A stretch of 64,000 nt of DNA from Effrenium voratum (taxonomy: Eukaryota; Sar; Dinophyceae; Suessiales; Symbiodiniaceae): NCBI GenBank assembly GCA_963377175.1, contig CAUJNA010000535.1:962501-1026500 (forward strand), in the 5' to 3' direction. The notes beneath the pieces are model-generated. The model made no database searches and was not told the origin of the DNA. It worked only from the letters and a program-made list of their open reading frames with translations. The translations under genes and the position numbers were made by a program. Of this stretch, positions 33,353 through 43,470 are shown one piece after another (within the stretch, counting starts at the first letter, position 1; each line of letters begins with the position of its first letter).

Positions 33353-35389
33353 CTGGCCCCGACAGGAGGAACTGTGTTTTCGTTGCGGGGAAGAAATCTA
33401 AAGGGGCCACACGTCAGGATTCCAAAGCGGGAACCCTTGGCAAGGACGAAAGGCGAGTGCTCATGATTGAGGCTGGCTCGAAAAACAGAAGCTTAACGCA
33501 GGTACTGGCGTCACCTTGCACGACGCGCACCTAATGAATTGGCCGAAATTAGAGACTAAATGTCGCAAGGGTCTTCTGACATGGGACAACATACATCATG
33601 CAACGCGCGCAAAGAACTACACAACACAACCTATGTCTGCATTTGTTGATTCTTGTGTCCAAAGCTGACCAACACCAACTGATTTACGCGAGCCGTGAGC
33701 AACAGCAAAGCGCAGTTCGCGAATCAGTGCTCTTGCAGGCGTCTTGAAATGTTCAAGCTTTTAGCATCACCCTACCAAAAAGGCAAACTCATGTGAAATT
33801 GATCCAATATGTTATGATGTTCGAAGCCACACATGGGATAGCCATGATGTACATGAGGTGTGTGTGTGTGTCTGTATATATATATATATATTGGTATATG
33901 TGTGGCAACACGACTTCAACGGCTTCATTTTCGCCAAAGTTGATACTTCCTCCCAAAGACCTTAGAAGACTTGCCACTGATTGAAAGCCAAACACATTTA
34001 GCAAACATGGACTGCCTGTGTACCTGTCGCGCGATGTGAGGGTTCAATTTGCACTGGCAAGTGTTCTGTAGTTGGGCATATTTCATGACTCGCGGCGTTC
34101 CTGCGCGTGGCCTGTAGATCTGTTCACGCGAGCAGCGCGCGGCGGGCAATTATGAGTATGACCTTCCGACAAGTGTACGCAAACACACAGCCTGTCACAC
34201 TGCAGGGTCTCCAACAGTGGCTCTGGTCACAACATGCAGCCAAAATCGTAGACCAAAGCTCTCAGCCCCCGTCTCGTTGAGAGGCCTCCCCGCAAGGGAT
34301 CCGCAAACGCAGCTGTCGCCGGGGCTGCACTAGCTGCCACCGGTGGAGGGGCAAAGGGCGATGCTGCAGGAACGGGCCCCGTTGAGGTGTTCGCCTGTGC
34401 ACAGAGACCATTGTGCAAGGGCGTGGCCTGCATTAGTCTTGCGAGGCATAAAATCTTCCGGGGTGGCGCGGAGTTTTGGCGAGCAGAAAGGGAATCTACG
34501 TGCTAAGGTTGCTTTGAGTTGGTACCCTTGGGATGTAGGGACACCCTTGGCAGAAACCCTTTGATTCCATTGGGAACGTCCAACAGTCAATGAGCGTGGA
34601 TTGAGGGATCAAAAACAAACACTTCCTGCTTGGACAAAAGCCCGGGGACAGATTGCAAGGCAAGCTCTCGCAAGGGATGGAACGAATGTGCGTGCCTGAT
34701 ACGCGTTCGCGGGCGTCCTTTTTGGTAATATGATTGCCGCCCGAATCAGTATCATGCGCTCAAATCGTTAATGACCGCTCCTTGTAACAAGTACCCAAAG
34801 TGTTGACTATCACTGCAACACAGCCGGCCCGAGTTATCCCCCATGCTCGTTCCACGCTTCACGATGGGTAAATTGAAAGGCTCGTAAGTCATGAGGACCG
34901 GGATGTACAAAAGGCCCGAAGCGAGCAGCTCGCCCGCCCCGACGCCCAGCCTTGCCAAAGAGGGCGTCCAGGCTGCTCCGTCCCTGGCGCCAGATTTCAG
35001 ACTCTGGAGATTTGCTGATGTTTACCGGGGGGGGGGGGGAAAAACGGATTGACATGTCAGCATCAATGAAGGACGATCTGAGGAAAACTCAGGCTGTAAA
35101 CTCTGGAGGGTGTCAAAAGCAAAGAGCACGACACTGCATTAAAAAGCAGATGGCGACATCCTCAGCATGTTGAATCTTTCGGGCTTCTCCATAGCAATAA
35201 CCCGCTAACGTGGATCTGTGGAGTTCTCAGAGGAGTCCCTTTGAAATGGATTGGGCCCCACTATTCTGGAGGGATTCTTCGCGAAGCGGATTAGTAGGCA
35301 ACATGCGACAAGGCCGATTGCTAGATGGTGGACAAACTGGGAAGATGGTGGACAAACTGGGAAGCCACCTGAGAAAGCACTGAGCCTCG
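33353..35389. other. Non-coding stretch with one Ala/Pro-rich minus frame
   Basis: At about 34270-34400 the minus strand encodes GPVPAASPFAPPPVAAS and ATAAFADPLRGGL, similar in style to the LFD-gene linkers and possibly a further exon. A (TG)n-(TA)n compound microsatellite lies at 33858-33893. A G10 run is at 35029. Otherwise nothing is seen. Confidence 0.5.
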
Positions 35390-35720
35390 TCCACTCGGCC
35401 CGCCTTCTCCGCCGGCTTCACCACGAAGTCGTCGTCATCATCGTCGAAGATGCTGCGCATCGCACGGCTTGACCCGAAGAGGCTGGACCCGCCCTCCGGA
35501 GCCGGAGCCGGCGCTTGGGGCGCGAGCGCTGCTTGGGGTGCTGGCGCTGCTTGAGGTGCCGCTGACGGCTCAAGCGCCAAAAGCGCGGAAGGCACCTGGT
35601 GCTCTGGCTCGGTGTCCGAGTGGCTGTCCAAGCTGGATTTGCGCACAAGCTGAGGCTGCCTCGGAGGACGCAATCGATAGACTGCACGGGCTTCATGAGG
35701 CCCTCTGCTCGAGTACAAAG
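35390..35720 (-). CDS. Exon, SSLFGSS...SIFDDDDDDF
   Basis: The minus frame encodes LVRKSSLDSHSDTEPEH, an Ala/Pro/Gln-rich linker, EGGSSLFGSSRAMRSIFDDD and DDDFVVKPAEKAG. An LFG followed by an acidic run and a hydrophobic is very like the LFa motifs of WASHC2. The frame is open throughout. Boundaries are uncertain. Confidence 0.5.
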
Positions 35721-35799
35721 ATTGTGGTCAGAGACTTCATCAACGAATCAACGGTTACACAAACAGAAGCTGCATCAGAAAACTCAGGCGGAATCCGGT

Positions 35800-36385
35800 G
35801 CGGCCAAGGCACAGGGGGTTTGACACATCCCCAAACAGACCAGCACTCGTTGTCTTTGGCACCTCTCCAAGCAGCCCAGCATCAGGCTTCTTCGGCGCCG
35901 CCCCTCCGAAGAGCCCAGCATCAGGCTCCTTCAGCGTAGCATCTCCAAAAAGCCCAGCACCAGATGCCCTCGACGCCCCTCCGAAGAGCCCAGCATCAGA
36001 CGCTTTCGGCAGCACCCCTCCAAAGAGCCCAGCAGCAGGCTCCTTCGGCGCAGCCTCTCCAGTGAGCCCGGCAGATGTTGGGGCGGCGGGGCCAGCAGAT
36101 TTTGGGGGCGGTCCCCAGTCATCACTGTCTGAGCCCGAGTCATTTCTGCGCAAAGCCGCCAGGCGCCCAGCCGCAGTTGAGGCAAGCACGGCCGGTGTTG
36201 CCGGCGCTGCAGACGTCAGTGGTGCCTCTGGTGCTGCTATCACTGCCGGTTCCGGTGCAGCCGGCGCCTCTGCTGTAGCCGCCGGCTCCGGTGCTGCTGG
36301 AATTTCTGGTGCTGCAGGGGGCACTTCTTCTGGTGCCGACTCTGGCGCTGCCTGTGTTGGTGCTGACGCATCTCTTGCTGGGTTT
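35800..36385 (-). CDS. Large exon with six GLFG-like repeats
   Basis: A Glu/Pro/Ala-rich run (about 75 residues) is followed by RRNDSGSDSDDWGPP and then repeated AAGLFGG, DAGLFGG, GAGLFGD, DAGLFGG, DAGLLGE and SAGLFGD, at a spacing of 13-17 residues with Pro-Lys-rich linkers. One unit has LLG in place of LFG. The frame stays open to 35755, past the last repeat. The shared RxxSxS(D/E) element with the next exon supports a common gene. Confidence 0.55.
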
Positions 36386-36559
36386 GTTTGGCCACTCTGA
36401 AGACTGGTGTGGCTGCAGCCCAAAACCCGGGATTGCACAACACGGAACACAAACCTTGCCAAGCCCTTGAGCTCTCTGCCGAACCAACATGCTCGTTCAA
36501 GTTCAGACTCCCTCCTCAAGAAACCAAACCATTTCCCCTCTCAAACCAGGCCTGGGCTT

Positions 36560-36660
36560 CCACTTGTCTTGGACTCCTCTTGCCCGAGGCGGAGCCGGCG
36601 CTGCCGCTCGGCACTCCGAAGAGGGATTTGGTCACAGTCGGCTCGTCACCTTCAAGCTTG
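36560..36660 (-). CDS. Exon, KSLFGVPSGSAG
   Basis: The minus frame encodes KLEGDEPTVTKSLFGVPSG followed by a Ser/Gly-rich tail. One LFG unit in the style of its neighbours. Splice sites were not fixed. Confidence 0.4.
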
Positions 36661-37319
36661 CACAAGCATCCACTCACAAACAACAGCAGCATTTAAGTCT
36701 CGTGGTCCAACTCCCAGACCTTCAAAGTGAAAATGCTCTTCTGGAAGGCCGGGGGGCTATATTGGCACATGCTAACACCCACAGAAGCAAAGTTGACAGA
36801 CAACTCGCAATTGAAAGAAACCATGGAAGACATAGACCTCAAAATGAATGGTCCGCCTTCTGTCATGATCTAGGAGGGCAAGAAGGGGCTTTGCAGAACA
36901 TAATACGTTTTTTTTTTCCGGCCTTTGAATGCCAGAAAATGCGTGATGTGGATGACGTGCCTATGTTAGTATGAAGTATGCAGTGGCAGACGGCAAAACA
37001 CGACAAGGGCACGACGCTCTCCCAGCCCATGGAGGAATGCTGCTCTTTCGGGCCCGAACAGCGACCCCTGGTAACTAAGTTGCACAACGGCAAGTGGCCT
37101 TTTGTTTCAAAAAACGCACACCTGGTCCACGCTTCAGGCGGGGTTGGTTTAGGGCCTCTGAAGCAACGCATTTCCAGCTTGAGGTCCTCAAAGCCTGTAA
37201 ACACGGATCGCAGTTCAGGATCGCAGGGCCTTCTTACAGCTTGCTTTATCAACTTCTGCCTCATCCAGGGATCTCACCCCGAAAACCACCAGACATGATC
37301 AAACCAACAACCCTTTCCC

Positions 37320-37470
37320 AAGTGAAGGCCCGCGCCAGGGCTTCAGGAGCCCCGTCCCAACCCATGCCCACAGGCGCCAAGCAGCCAAAGAGATCCCGCG
37401 CCACCACCGACGGCCTCGCAATTGCGCCGGAGACGAGCGCTGGCTCCTCGAGACGAGACCCCGGAAGCAG
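37320..37470 (-). CDS. Exon, VVARDLFGCLAPV
   Basis: The minus frame encodes SRLEEPALVSGAIARPSVVA then RDLFGCLAPVGMGWDGAPEA. One LFG unit with a less Ala/Pro-rich context. Boundaries uncertain. Confidence 0.35.
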
Positions 37471-37911
37471 AGCAAAAGGAAGAGCAAAAGTGTGAATGAA
37501 AAAAATCAATACGCGAATCTTATTTGCAAGTGATTTGGGGATGCTGGAATCATTCTTGGAGAGAGCAAGTCCGAGAGCGAGCGGCACTTCAGCAAGCAAG
37601 AAACTTGCCCAACACCCTGTCTTTGGATCTTTTGTTTGGAGCAACCCTTGCCAACTTCAACCAGGCCAAATCCACACTCTAGGCACAATCTGAGTTGTAG
37701 GAGACCCAATGATTGTCTTTCTCCATTTTGTGCGCCAGCGAAACTTCTGATGTCTAAGAAACCAGCTCCTCAACCCATGGAATTCGCCGGCCTTTGCCGC
37801 AAAGGCATCACAGGAACCAAACTGAAGTTGACACATCACTCGTAAAATTCCATTTGCGCTTTTGGTGTGCACTGAACAGTGTGTGTGTATCGGTATATAT
37901 ATATATATATG

Positions 37912-39163
37912 CTACCCCCCAAATACTCAGGTTTTTGGCTAGAACTGAGGTGTTTGGACAGACTGGGGGTGACAAATGCCTTGAGACTCTGAAATGAACT
38001 GACTGGACGCTCAACTCCATGCAAATTCCAACCAAGCAGAAGTTAAGCTCAACGTTGAAGGAGTTGCGAGTTGTGTGACCGTCACATTGGCGTGCGCGAA
38101 GTGCACTTAAAGTCACATTGGAGTATGCAAAGTTCACTTTGGCAGCTCCAGCTCAAAAAGCACAACTGTCCAGTACAAGAGTAGTGCGCGAAGTATGTTT
38201 TGGCAGCTTCAACGCGCCTGTAGCAGCTCTACTATTTTGTGTTTCTTAATTTTGTTCGGCAGCGAAATTCAGCAAATCATCAACTTGGGGAAAAGGAACC
38301 CATTCCTACTTCATGTCCTTTCGCAGTTGCATTTACATGTTAACTCGAGTGTTGCGCAGAACTCCAAGTACACGCTAGTTCAATCTGTTCGAAACCTATG
38401 TTGCAAAGCAAGTATCCCATGTGTGTGTGTTGCTTGTCTAACTTGGTTCAATCATCGCCAAAAACAGCTATTGAAATTCAAGTAAGGGAAGGATATCCAG
38501 TTTAAAACGCTTTCGAGCTCAAACCAAATTCAAGTTTACTCGTTAGCAGTTTCTTGTGCATTTCAAAAATCAACTGGAGAAGATGGCTATTGTCATGGCC
38601 AAATGAACTTGGAACCAAACTCAAGTTTGAAAGGGGTATCGTCCTTATCGAACTTCATGTGGTTTGAACCAAGCAAGAACTGGGCCAAGCCAATGACAGG
38701 AACGTGTTTTCAATCATAGATTTTATTCAGTGTTTTCAGCATTTGCTCAGATCGTGTTGCCCTGGATCGAAGATCGAGTATACAAGATTCCACAAATATA
38801 TGTTTAGAACATCTTCAATCCTGGCCCCCTAAACACTTGACAGTTTGTTCTAGACTCGTTAAGGTTTTGCCCCCTGCATTGAAGATTGAAGATCTACCAT
38901 GTTTTCTATTTGAGAATCTTCCATCCTGGGCTGCCCTCAAGTCCACAAAAGAACATGTAAAGATGCCAACAACATTTTTCCACCCTGGCCAAATCCAGGC
39001 AGCGCAAGTGCACATCCACAATTTCATGAGTTGTCAGAGAATCTTCAATCCTCAATCTTCAATCCAGGATGCGCTAGCACGTGCTAGCACATATCAGTTT
39101 GTCCTAAGGATGGATTGAAGGCTTCCAGAACAAGTGGCCTCAGAATCTTCAATCTTTCATCTT
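37912..39163. other. Non-coding, AATCTTCAATC-rich
   Basis: No gene is seen. Short related words (CTTCAATCC, GAAGATTGAAG, GTCACATTGG..GCACTTAAAG) recur between 38050 and 39160, suggesting degenerate interspersed repeats. Confidence 0.5.
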
Positions 39164-39205
39164 CAATCCAGGATGTGCTAGCACGTGCTAGCACATCCTG
39201 GATTG
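39164..39205. repeat. Perfect 42-bp palindrome
   Basis: The left half runs from CAATCCAGG to TGCTAGCAC and the right half is its exact reverse complement, with centre GCAC|GTGC at 39184/39185 and no loop. A diverged partner at 39064-39096 has GGATGCGCTAGCACGTGC and only part of the right arm. No terminal repeats or coding potential are seen. Confidence 0.9.
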
Positions 39206-39695
39206 ACCTAAGTACCGATGCTAGAACTTAAGTCTAAAACGGAGTGCATGTCTAGAGGTCATCTTAGAAGCTGGAACGTGTGTTTTGCATGCATTTTTGA
39301 CAGCCCAAATGTCAATCTCTGGCCACTCATTCCAGGGGGGTACCATATATATACATACACATACATATATATATATATGCACTTACAACCAACACAGAAA
39401 CATAGCAAATCACCTTTAACATCAAAAGTACGCAAGTATTGCTATCTTGGGCCCTAAGTTCACAGCAGCAAGAACCCTGCAGCCGGCAGAAACGCTGCCT
39501 GTTGATGCAAAACGAAAGTCTTCCAACTAGCAGCTGGGAGGCCTGGTTGCCGACCAGGACGTCGTAACACCCGCACCCCGGTACTACAACATGAAGGTCC
39601 CACTGGCGTTGAACTCCTTTGAGAGCGATCCCATGCGATCCCTGCATTGTCTCAAGGGAAAGGTCGAGGCAGCATGTCTTCGAGCCGAAGCCGTC

Positions 39696-39743
39696 CTCAT
39701 TGAAAAGCCCAGCTGACAGCTTCCCAAGCCCGGATGCAGGCGC
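39696..39743 (-). CDS. LFNE micro-exon
   Basis: Forty-eight bases, 16 codons, phase 0: APASGLGKLSAGLFNE. The acceptor is CGCAAG| and the donor could be GAG|GACGGC (a GA donor). Length, phase and motif equal the exon at 55459-55506 on the other side of the retroelement. Confidence 0.45.
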
Positions 39744-40460
39744 CTTGCGGGCCCGTCCGGCCTCCCTCGGCCAAACCTATTTCCTTTTGGCATGGGATTT
39801 TGTATGCTTCTGGGCCATCAGAATCTGCACAAACAAACACGGGGCAAGGGGAAGGCTAGGATGAAACCTGTTCGAGAGATGTGAGACACCCAAAGCAAAA
39901 CAAATTTCTGCGATTACTTTTTGGCACACGGACTTGACTTGGAACCTTTGCTCAGGGTCCACACAGCTGACAGGTGCTTTGTCACCCCAAGCCCCTATCA
40001 CAGAGAACAAAGTTCACACTCATGCAATCTGCTCCACTCAATTTCCTGTCATTTGCTGAGTGTGGTTCGTGTCACCCCCTGACAATTATGAATATTCACG
40101 GTTGCTCATTCGTACAGCCAGTGCTTTGTCGCATGTGCAAGGCAGATATTCCCGCAAGCTTGGCAGCTAACTGGCGAAAAGGGCTTTCCCCATCCAGCGA
40201 AACGACTCAAGAAACATTTGACGCCTCTTTGTTTGCGGCGCAAATCCTCAAGACTGAAGGTCTTTCCCAAGCAACGGTGTGCAAGGGTTTCAGGCGCGAC
40301 CCCCAAACATGCCACTTCTCCCAAAGGCCCCGATTCAAAAGGAGAAGCTGTTGGGACTATGACTGAGCTAGATCGCAGCTGGGGAACCGAAACGTCAACA
40401 GGTTTTGAAACCGCTTGTTATGCCAGGAGGCGGATCAACCACGCAGTCAAATGACAGGGC

Positions 40461-40579
40461 AGTTGAGGTTCGACTCCCGTGGGGTGACCAATACCCTCGA
40501 CAGCAAGTCGTATATAGTAGTGGTCGTGGTAAAAGGGGGTTGTAAGGTAAATGATCTGCGTCGTCTCACGACTCGATGC
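40461..40579 (-). repeat. Terminal direct repeat, 3' end of the element
   Basis: 119 bases from AGTTGAGGTTCGACTCC to ACTCGATGC (plus strand). It differs from the other copy by one 2-base indel (TATATAG versus TATAG) and one substitution (GTAAATG versus GTGAATG). It contains GGTTCGACTCC, which fits the tRNA B-box consensus. Confidence 0.85.
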
Positions 40580-41395
40580 TCATTCACGATGAGTATCACG
40601 ATCTTGTCTTGTATATAACTGCAAATTCCAGTTGATCCCCCATGTAGAAGAAATCGTACTGAAAATGCTTGACCACCAGTGTGATGCTTCTGCGATGGCC
40701 TTTCTACTCGCCCTCCACCGGAACCTTTCTAACAGAGATTGTGGTGTCTCCTCGGTCCGATTGATCTTCTCGATGAAACGCGAGGGCAGATGTATGTTGC
40801 GAGAATAGCACCATTGGATAAGAGGAGTATCGACCTCTTTGACGCCTTGAATGCAAATAATTGCACCAAGCTCAAGTTTCAAGAACTTGCGTCCAATGTT
40901 CAGATCTGTTCGGTAGAAGGTCATGAAATCGCAGTTGAGGCCGAGGGCGATGCAACGGAAGATGGTGTGGATGAAGGCAATGTCCTTCTGATGGCTGACA
41001 CCTCTGAACTGTTCTGCTTTAATACCAAACCAAAAGAACATTTCTTCGTCCCTGTGATTCGTGCTCTTGAACCTCACATTCTTGAACTTAGGAGCGGCAG
41101 TGACCTCTTCGTAGGTCGGCGGGATTGGAATGTTCGTCTCATCGACATAATTGAAAATCCAATCGTCCCTCCCGTTGAACGAGATGTAGGGACAATATAG
41201 TCCGCCTTCTTTGCCGGGCTCCTTGACCACATCTGCCTCGGTGTTGGCGAATACCTTCCATACTTTGAAAAGTACGACGCCAATGAATCCAGAGAGGTAT
41301 GATGCCTCGCCGGCTTCGTCAGCGCAGATGGCCTTGACCTGTAGGAGATGAATTGCGTCCGCATCCTCCTCTGGGTTATCCGGACAAACTCCCAC
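40580..41395 (-). CDS. Element 3' reading frame, last segment, unknown
   Basis: An open frame of 271 codons (DADAIHLLQVKAICADEAGE, FNGRDDWIFNYVDETNIPIP, KNVRFKSTNHRDEEMFFWF) continues the 3' reading frame of the retroelement after the KptA-like region. It stops at the edge of the terminal repeat. No domain recognised. The frame itself is undamaged. Confidence 0.5.
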   Translation of the reverse strand: MGVCPDNPEEDADAIHLLQVKAICADEAGEASYLSGFIGVVLFKVWKVFANTEADVVKEPGKEGGLYCPYISFNGRDDWIFNYVDETNIPIPPTYEEVTAAPKFKNVRFKSTNHRDEEMFFWFGIKAEQFRGVSHQKDIAFIHTIFRCIALGLNCDFMTFYRTDLNIGRKFLKLELGAIICIQGVKEVDTPLIQWCYSRNIHLPSRFIEKINRTEETPQSLLERFRWRASRKAIAEASHWWSSIFSTISSTWGINWNLQLYTRQDRDTHRE

Positions 41396-41398
41396 ATC

Positions 41399-42535
41399 TT
41401 AATCGTCGATGTCCGTCCCGATATCTGACGGGATGTACGATCTGCCTGCAGATCGTTCCTCACTCATCTCCTGGGTGTCGGGTCGTTCTTCTTCGGCGAC
41501 GAATCGCTCAGCATCCTCCTTTGCTTCTCGCTGAGCTTGTTTCACTTCCTCCGTCACATTGGTGGTGTCGGATGGTTTGGCCTCGTCGTCCACGTGGATC
41601 ACGAACTTGCCGGTGGAAATGAACTCGCATTGGCATGCCGTGCAATAGCAAAATCGCTTGGAACAATGATAGCGCACGCTGGGCATACCCCGTTGGAAAT
41701 GCTTGATGGGTCGTCCCCGCGGTAGACGATGAATCTGCTGAGCAAATCCCGGATCTCTACCAACGATTTGTCCAAGGCATTGGGTACTCCGACGTTGACG
41801 CATGCATCGACGACCATCTTTCTCAGGATGTCGGCATCCGCTGAATCTTCGTCGTCCAGGAAATTGTTGAGGTTCCCAAGGAAGTCCGCCGGGGTCACGC
41901 CGACGGCACGAGAGTAGATCCGATTGACTTCCTTCACAGGCCCTTTCTTCATGGACTTGAATCTCCAGATCGCCATTATCTCTTTTGAAGGGAATGGTCT
42001 CGAAGGCGGCAATCGTTCCTCCCGACGTGACCCCTGACTGGTACACGGACAACTTCCTTGTCGGCACATAGATGGCGATGAGGTCGTCTCCCTCTTTTCT
42101 TTGACATCGTGCATTGCGGTCTTGGTCGAGATGTTCTCGCTGTTCCAAGGTGCACATACTCCGAAGTGTACTGCCAGTCTTGTCATTGCCGCCAGGAACG
42201 ATACCTCTCAAAAAGATACATTCCAGGGCTGATGGCTTTGTCACGTGAAATGCTCCGCCCAAGCGATCGGACATGTTCGGGAACAAGATGTTGCAAAGTT
42301 CAGCAGGACGAGCGAATCCGAAATCCGAATGCCCTGATGACGCTCGAATGCACCATGGTTGCCACCATCCGCCATGCTCGCGACGAATCCAGTCGATGTC
42401 TTTCTTTGTCCATCCAGCCGCTATGAGACCTGCCATCGTCTCCATGTCGATCTCCTGATCAAAGTTCGCAGCAAGGATCTGCAGTCTCGGCTTTCGTGCT
42501 CTCCGATCCTCCGATCTGATGCTCTCGGCGATCAT
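41399..42535 (-). pseudogene. KptA/Tpt1-like catalytic half, frameshifted
   Basis: Residues 62-106 of this frame carry WCIRASSGHS, RLGGAFHVTKPSALECIFLR and GIVPGG, corresponding to the IRA-x-QGHS and HGT...I...GL motifs of RNA 2'-phosphotransferases. After GIVPGG the matching sequence (AVHFGVCAPWN, then VGVTPADFLGNLNNF, ADILRKMVVDACVNVGVPNA and LVEIRDLLSRFIVYRG) moves to the frame open at 41599-42186, while IYVPTRKLSVYQSGVTSGGT is in the first frame. At least two indels therefore break it. KptA/Tpt1 enzymes remove a 2'-phosphate from RNA using NAD. This copy cannot be functional as it stands. The end of the frame is acidic (EERPDTQEMSEERS). Confidence 0.6.
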
Positions 42536-42785
42536 TTGGAATCTGTCGCTCTTCTTGTACCGATCCTGCGGGAACGCGCTCTACCCATCCTCCGCCATTG
42601 CAAGGAATAGAGTTCCCCCATTTTTGTCCGACTTGATGTCGTAGGATCTTCACCAGTGCTTTTGACGTGAAAAACAAGTCTTGGTGGTGAATGTTGGACC
42701 CAAACGCTGTGTACTCATTGTACGGCTGATAGGGAAAACTTGTATCTCGGTTCTGCATCATACATGAATATAACAGCTTCATCAC
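42459..42785 (-). pseudogene. KptA/Tpt1-like N-terminal half
   Basis: The frame contains FTSKALVKILRHQVGQ (about 42665-42630), then NGGGWVERVPA. This matches the LSKxLSxxLRHxP and DGWV motifs at the start of KptA/Tpt1 proteins. The Arg-His pair of LRH, two of the four catalytic residues in the family, is present. The frame then slips before the IRASSGHS motif of the adjacent frame. Confidence 0.55.
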
Positions 42786-43251
42786 CGGGTTGAGGAATTA
42801 CTGAGGCGCTTAAGCACCAAACGAAATCGAGCACGTGGTTATACTCCCTCATGGTTCCGTTCGGATTTGTGTGTAGGTCAAGTTGACCAACGTGGAGTTC
42901 TCCTCCTTCTGCCAGATCCATCTCGGAGAGGTTCACGACGTAGTTGTATTTGTGGAACTCCTCCCTCGGATAAAAGATCGGCTCCTCGTTTTCCGGTTGT
43001 TGTGGTTTGTCATGAGGATCGCTGGACATCGGATCCTTTTCTTCATCATCATCAGGAGCCTCCATTTCGATGTCTTCATCGGATGAGGGATGCCCTTCTG
43101 GAAGAAACAGCATTGTGATTTTGCCACGTGCCGAGTCAGACTCAGTTGCCCTTGCGGTATCTTCGCATGTCCCTTCATGGGATTCTTTCCCGCACTTCAT
43201 GCAAATCTTTAGTTCGCCAGCGCGATCGCAAAGGTCCTCAAACATCCGCAA
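42715..43251 (-). CDS. Segment with CX2CX4HX3C knuckle-like motif
   Basis: The frame starts FEDLCDRAGELKICMKCGKE with SHEGTC (CX2CX4HX3C, one residue shorter than a standard CCHC knuckle), then an acidic region, then FHKYNYVVNLSEMDLAEG, HVGQLDLHTNPNGTMREYNH and VIPQPGDEAVIFMYDAEPRY. It directly precedes the KptA-like domain. From memory this combination recurs in dinoflagellate element-derived frames. Function unknown. Confidence 0.5.
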   Translation of the reverse strand: MRMFEDLCDRAGELKICMKCGKESHEGTCEDTARATESDSARGKITMLFLPEGHPSSDEDIEMEAPDDDEEKDPMSSDPHDKPQQPENEEPIFYPREEFHKYNYVVNLSEMDLAEGGELHVGQLDLHTNPNGTMREYNHVLDFVWCLSASVIPQPGDEAVIFMYDAEPRYKFSLSAVQ

Positions 43252-43260
43252 CAGTTCTGC

Positions 43261-43470
43261 TCATCTTGAGGCGATGTCCCCGACTCTCGACTGTTTGGCT
43301 TCAGGCTCCTCAGCATGATCGGGCTCACGGCCACGATCAGCTTCGTCCTCATCGGACTCGCCTGCTTTCCTCTTTTGGCCTGATGAACCGGCTTCCTCGA
43401 TATCGATGAGCGGTTTCGAGTACTCCAGTCTGTCCATGATGTCCCTGACGGTTCTGTTGGGAACTTCCAT
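43261..43470 (-). CDS. Acidic/basic linker segment
   Basis: A short frame, RTVRDIMDRLEYSKPLIDIE, then QKRKAGESDEDEADRGREPD. It follows the 497-codon frame after a frame change and has a basic, nuclear-localisation-like KRK next to an acidic run. Confidence 0.4.
   Translation of the reverse strand: MEVPNRTVRDIMDRLEYSKPLIDIEEAGSSGQKRKAGESDEDEADRGREPDHAEEPEAKQSRVGDIASR

Larger units (their letters stand above)
33858..37911. repeat. Paired (TG)n-(TA)n compound microsatellites
   Basis: Two separate short loci share the same structure: GTGTGTGTGTCTGTATATATA at 33858-33893 and GTGTGTGTATCGGTATATATA at 37879-37911. Other (TA)n tracts occur at 39350-39380 and 61746-61766. The coordinates here span the two similar loci, not a continuous repeat. 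Confidence 0.7.
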
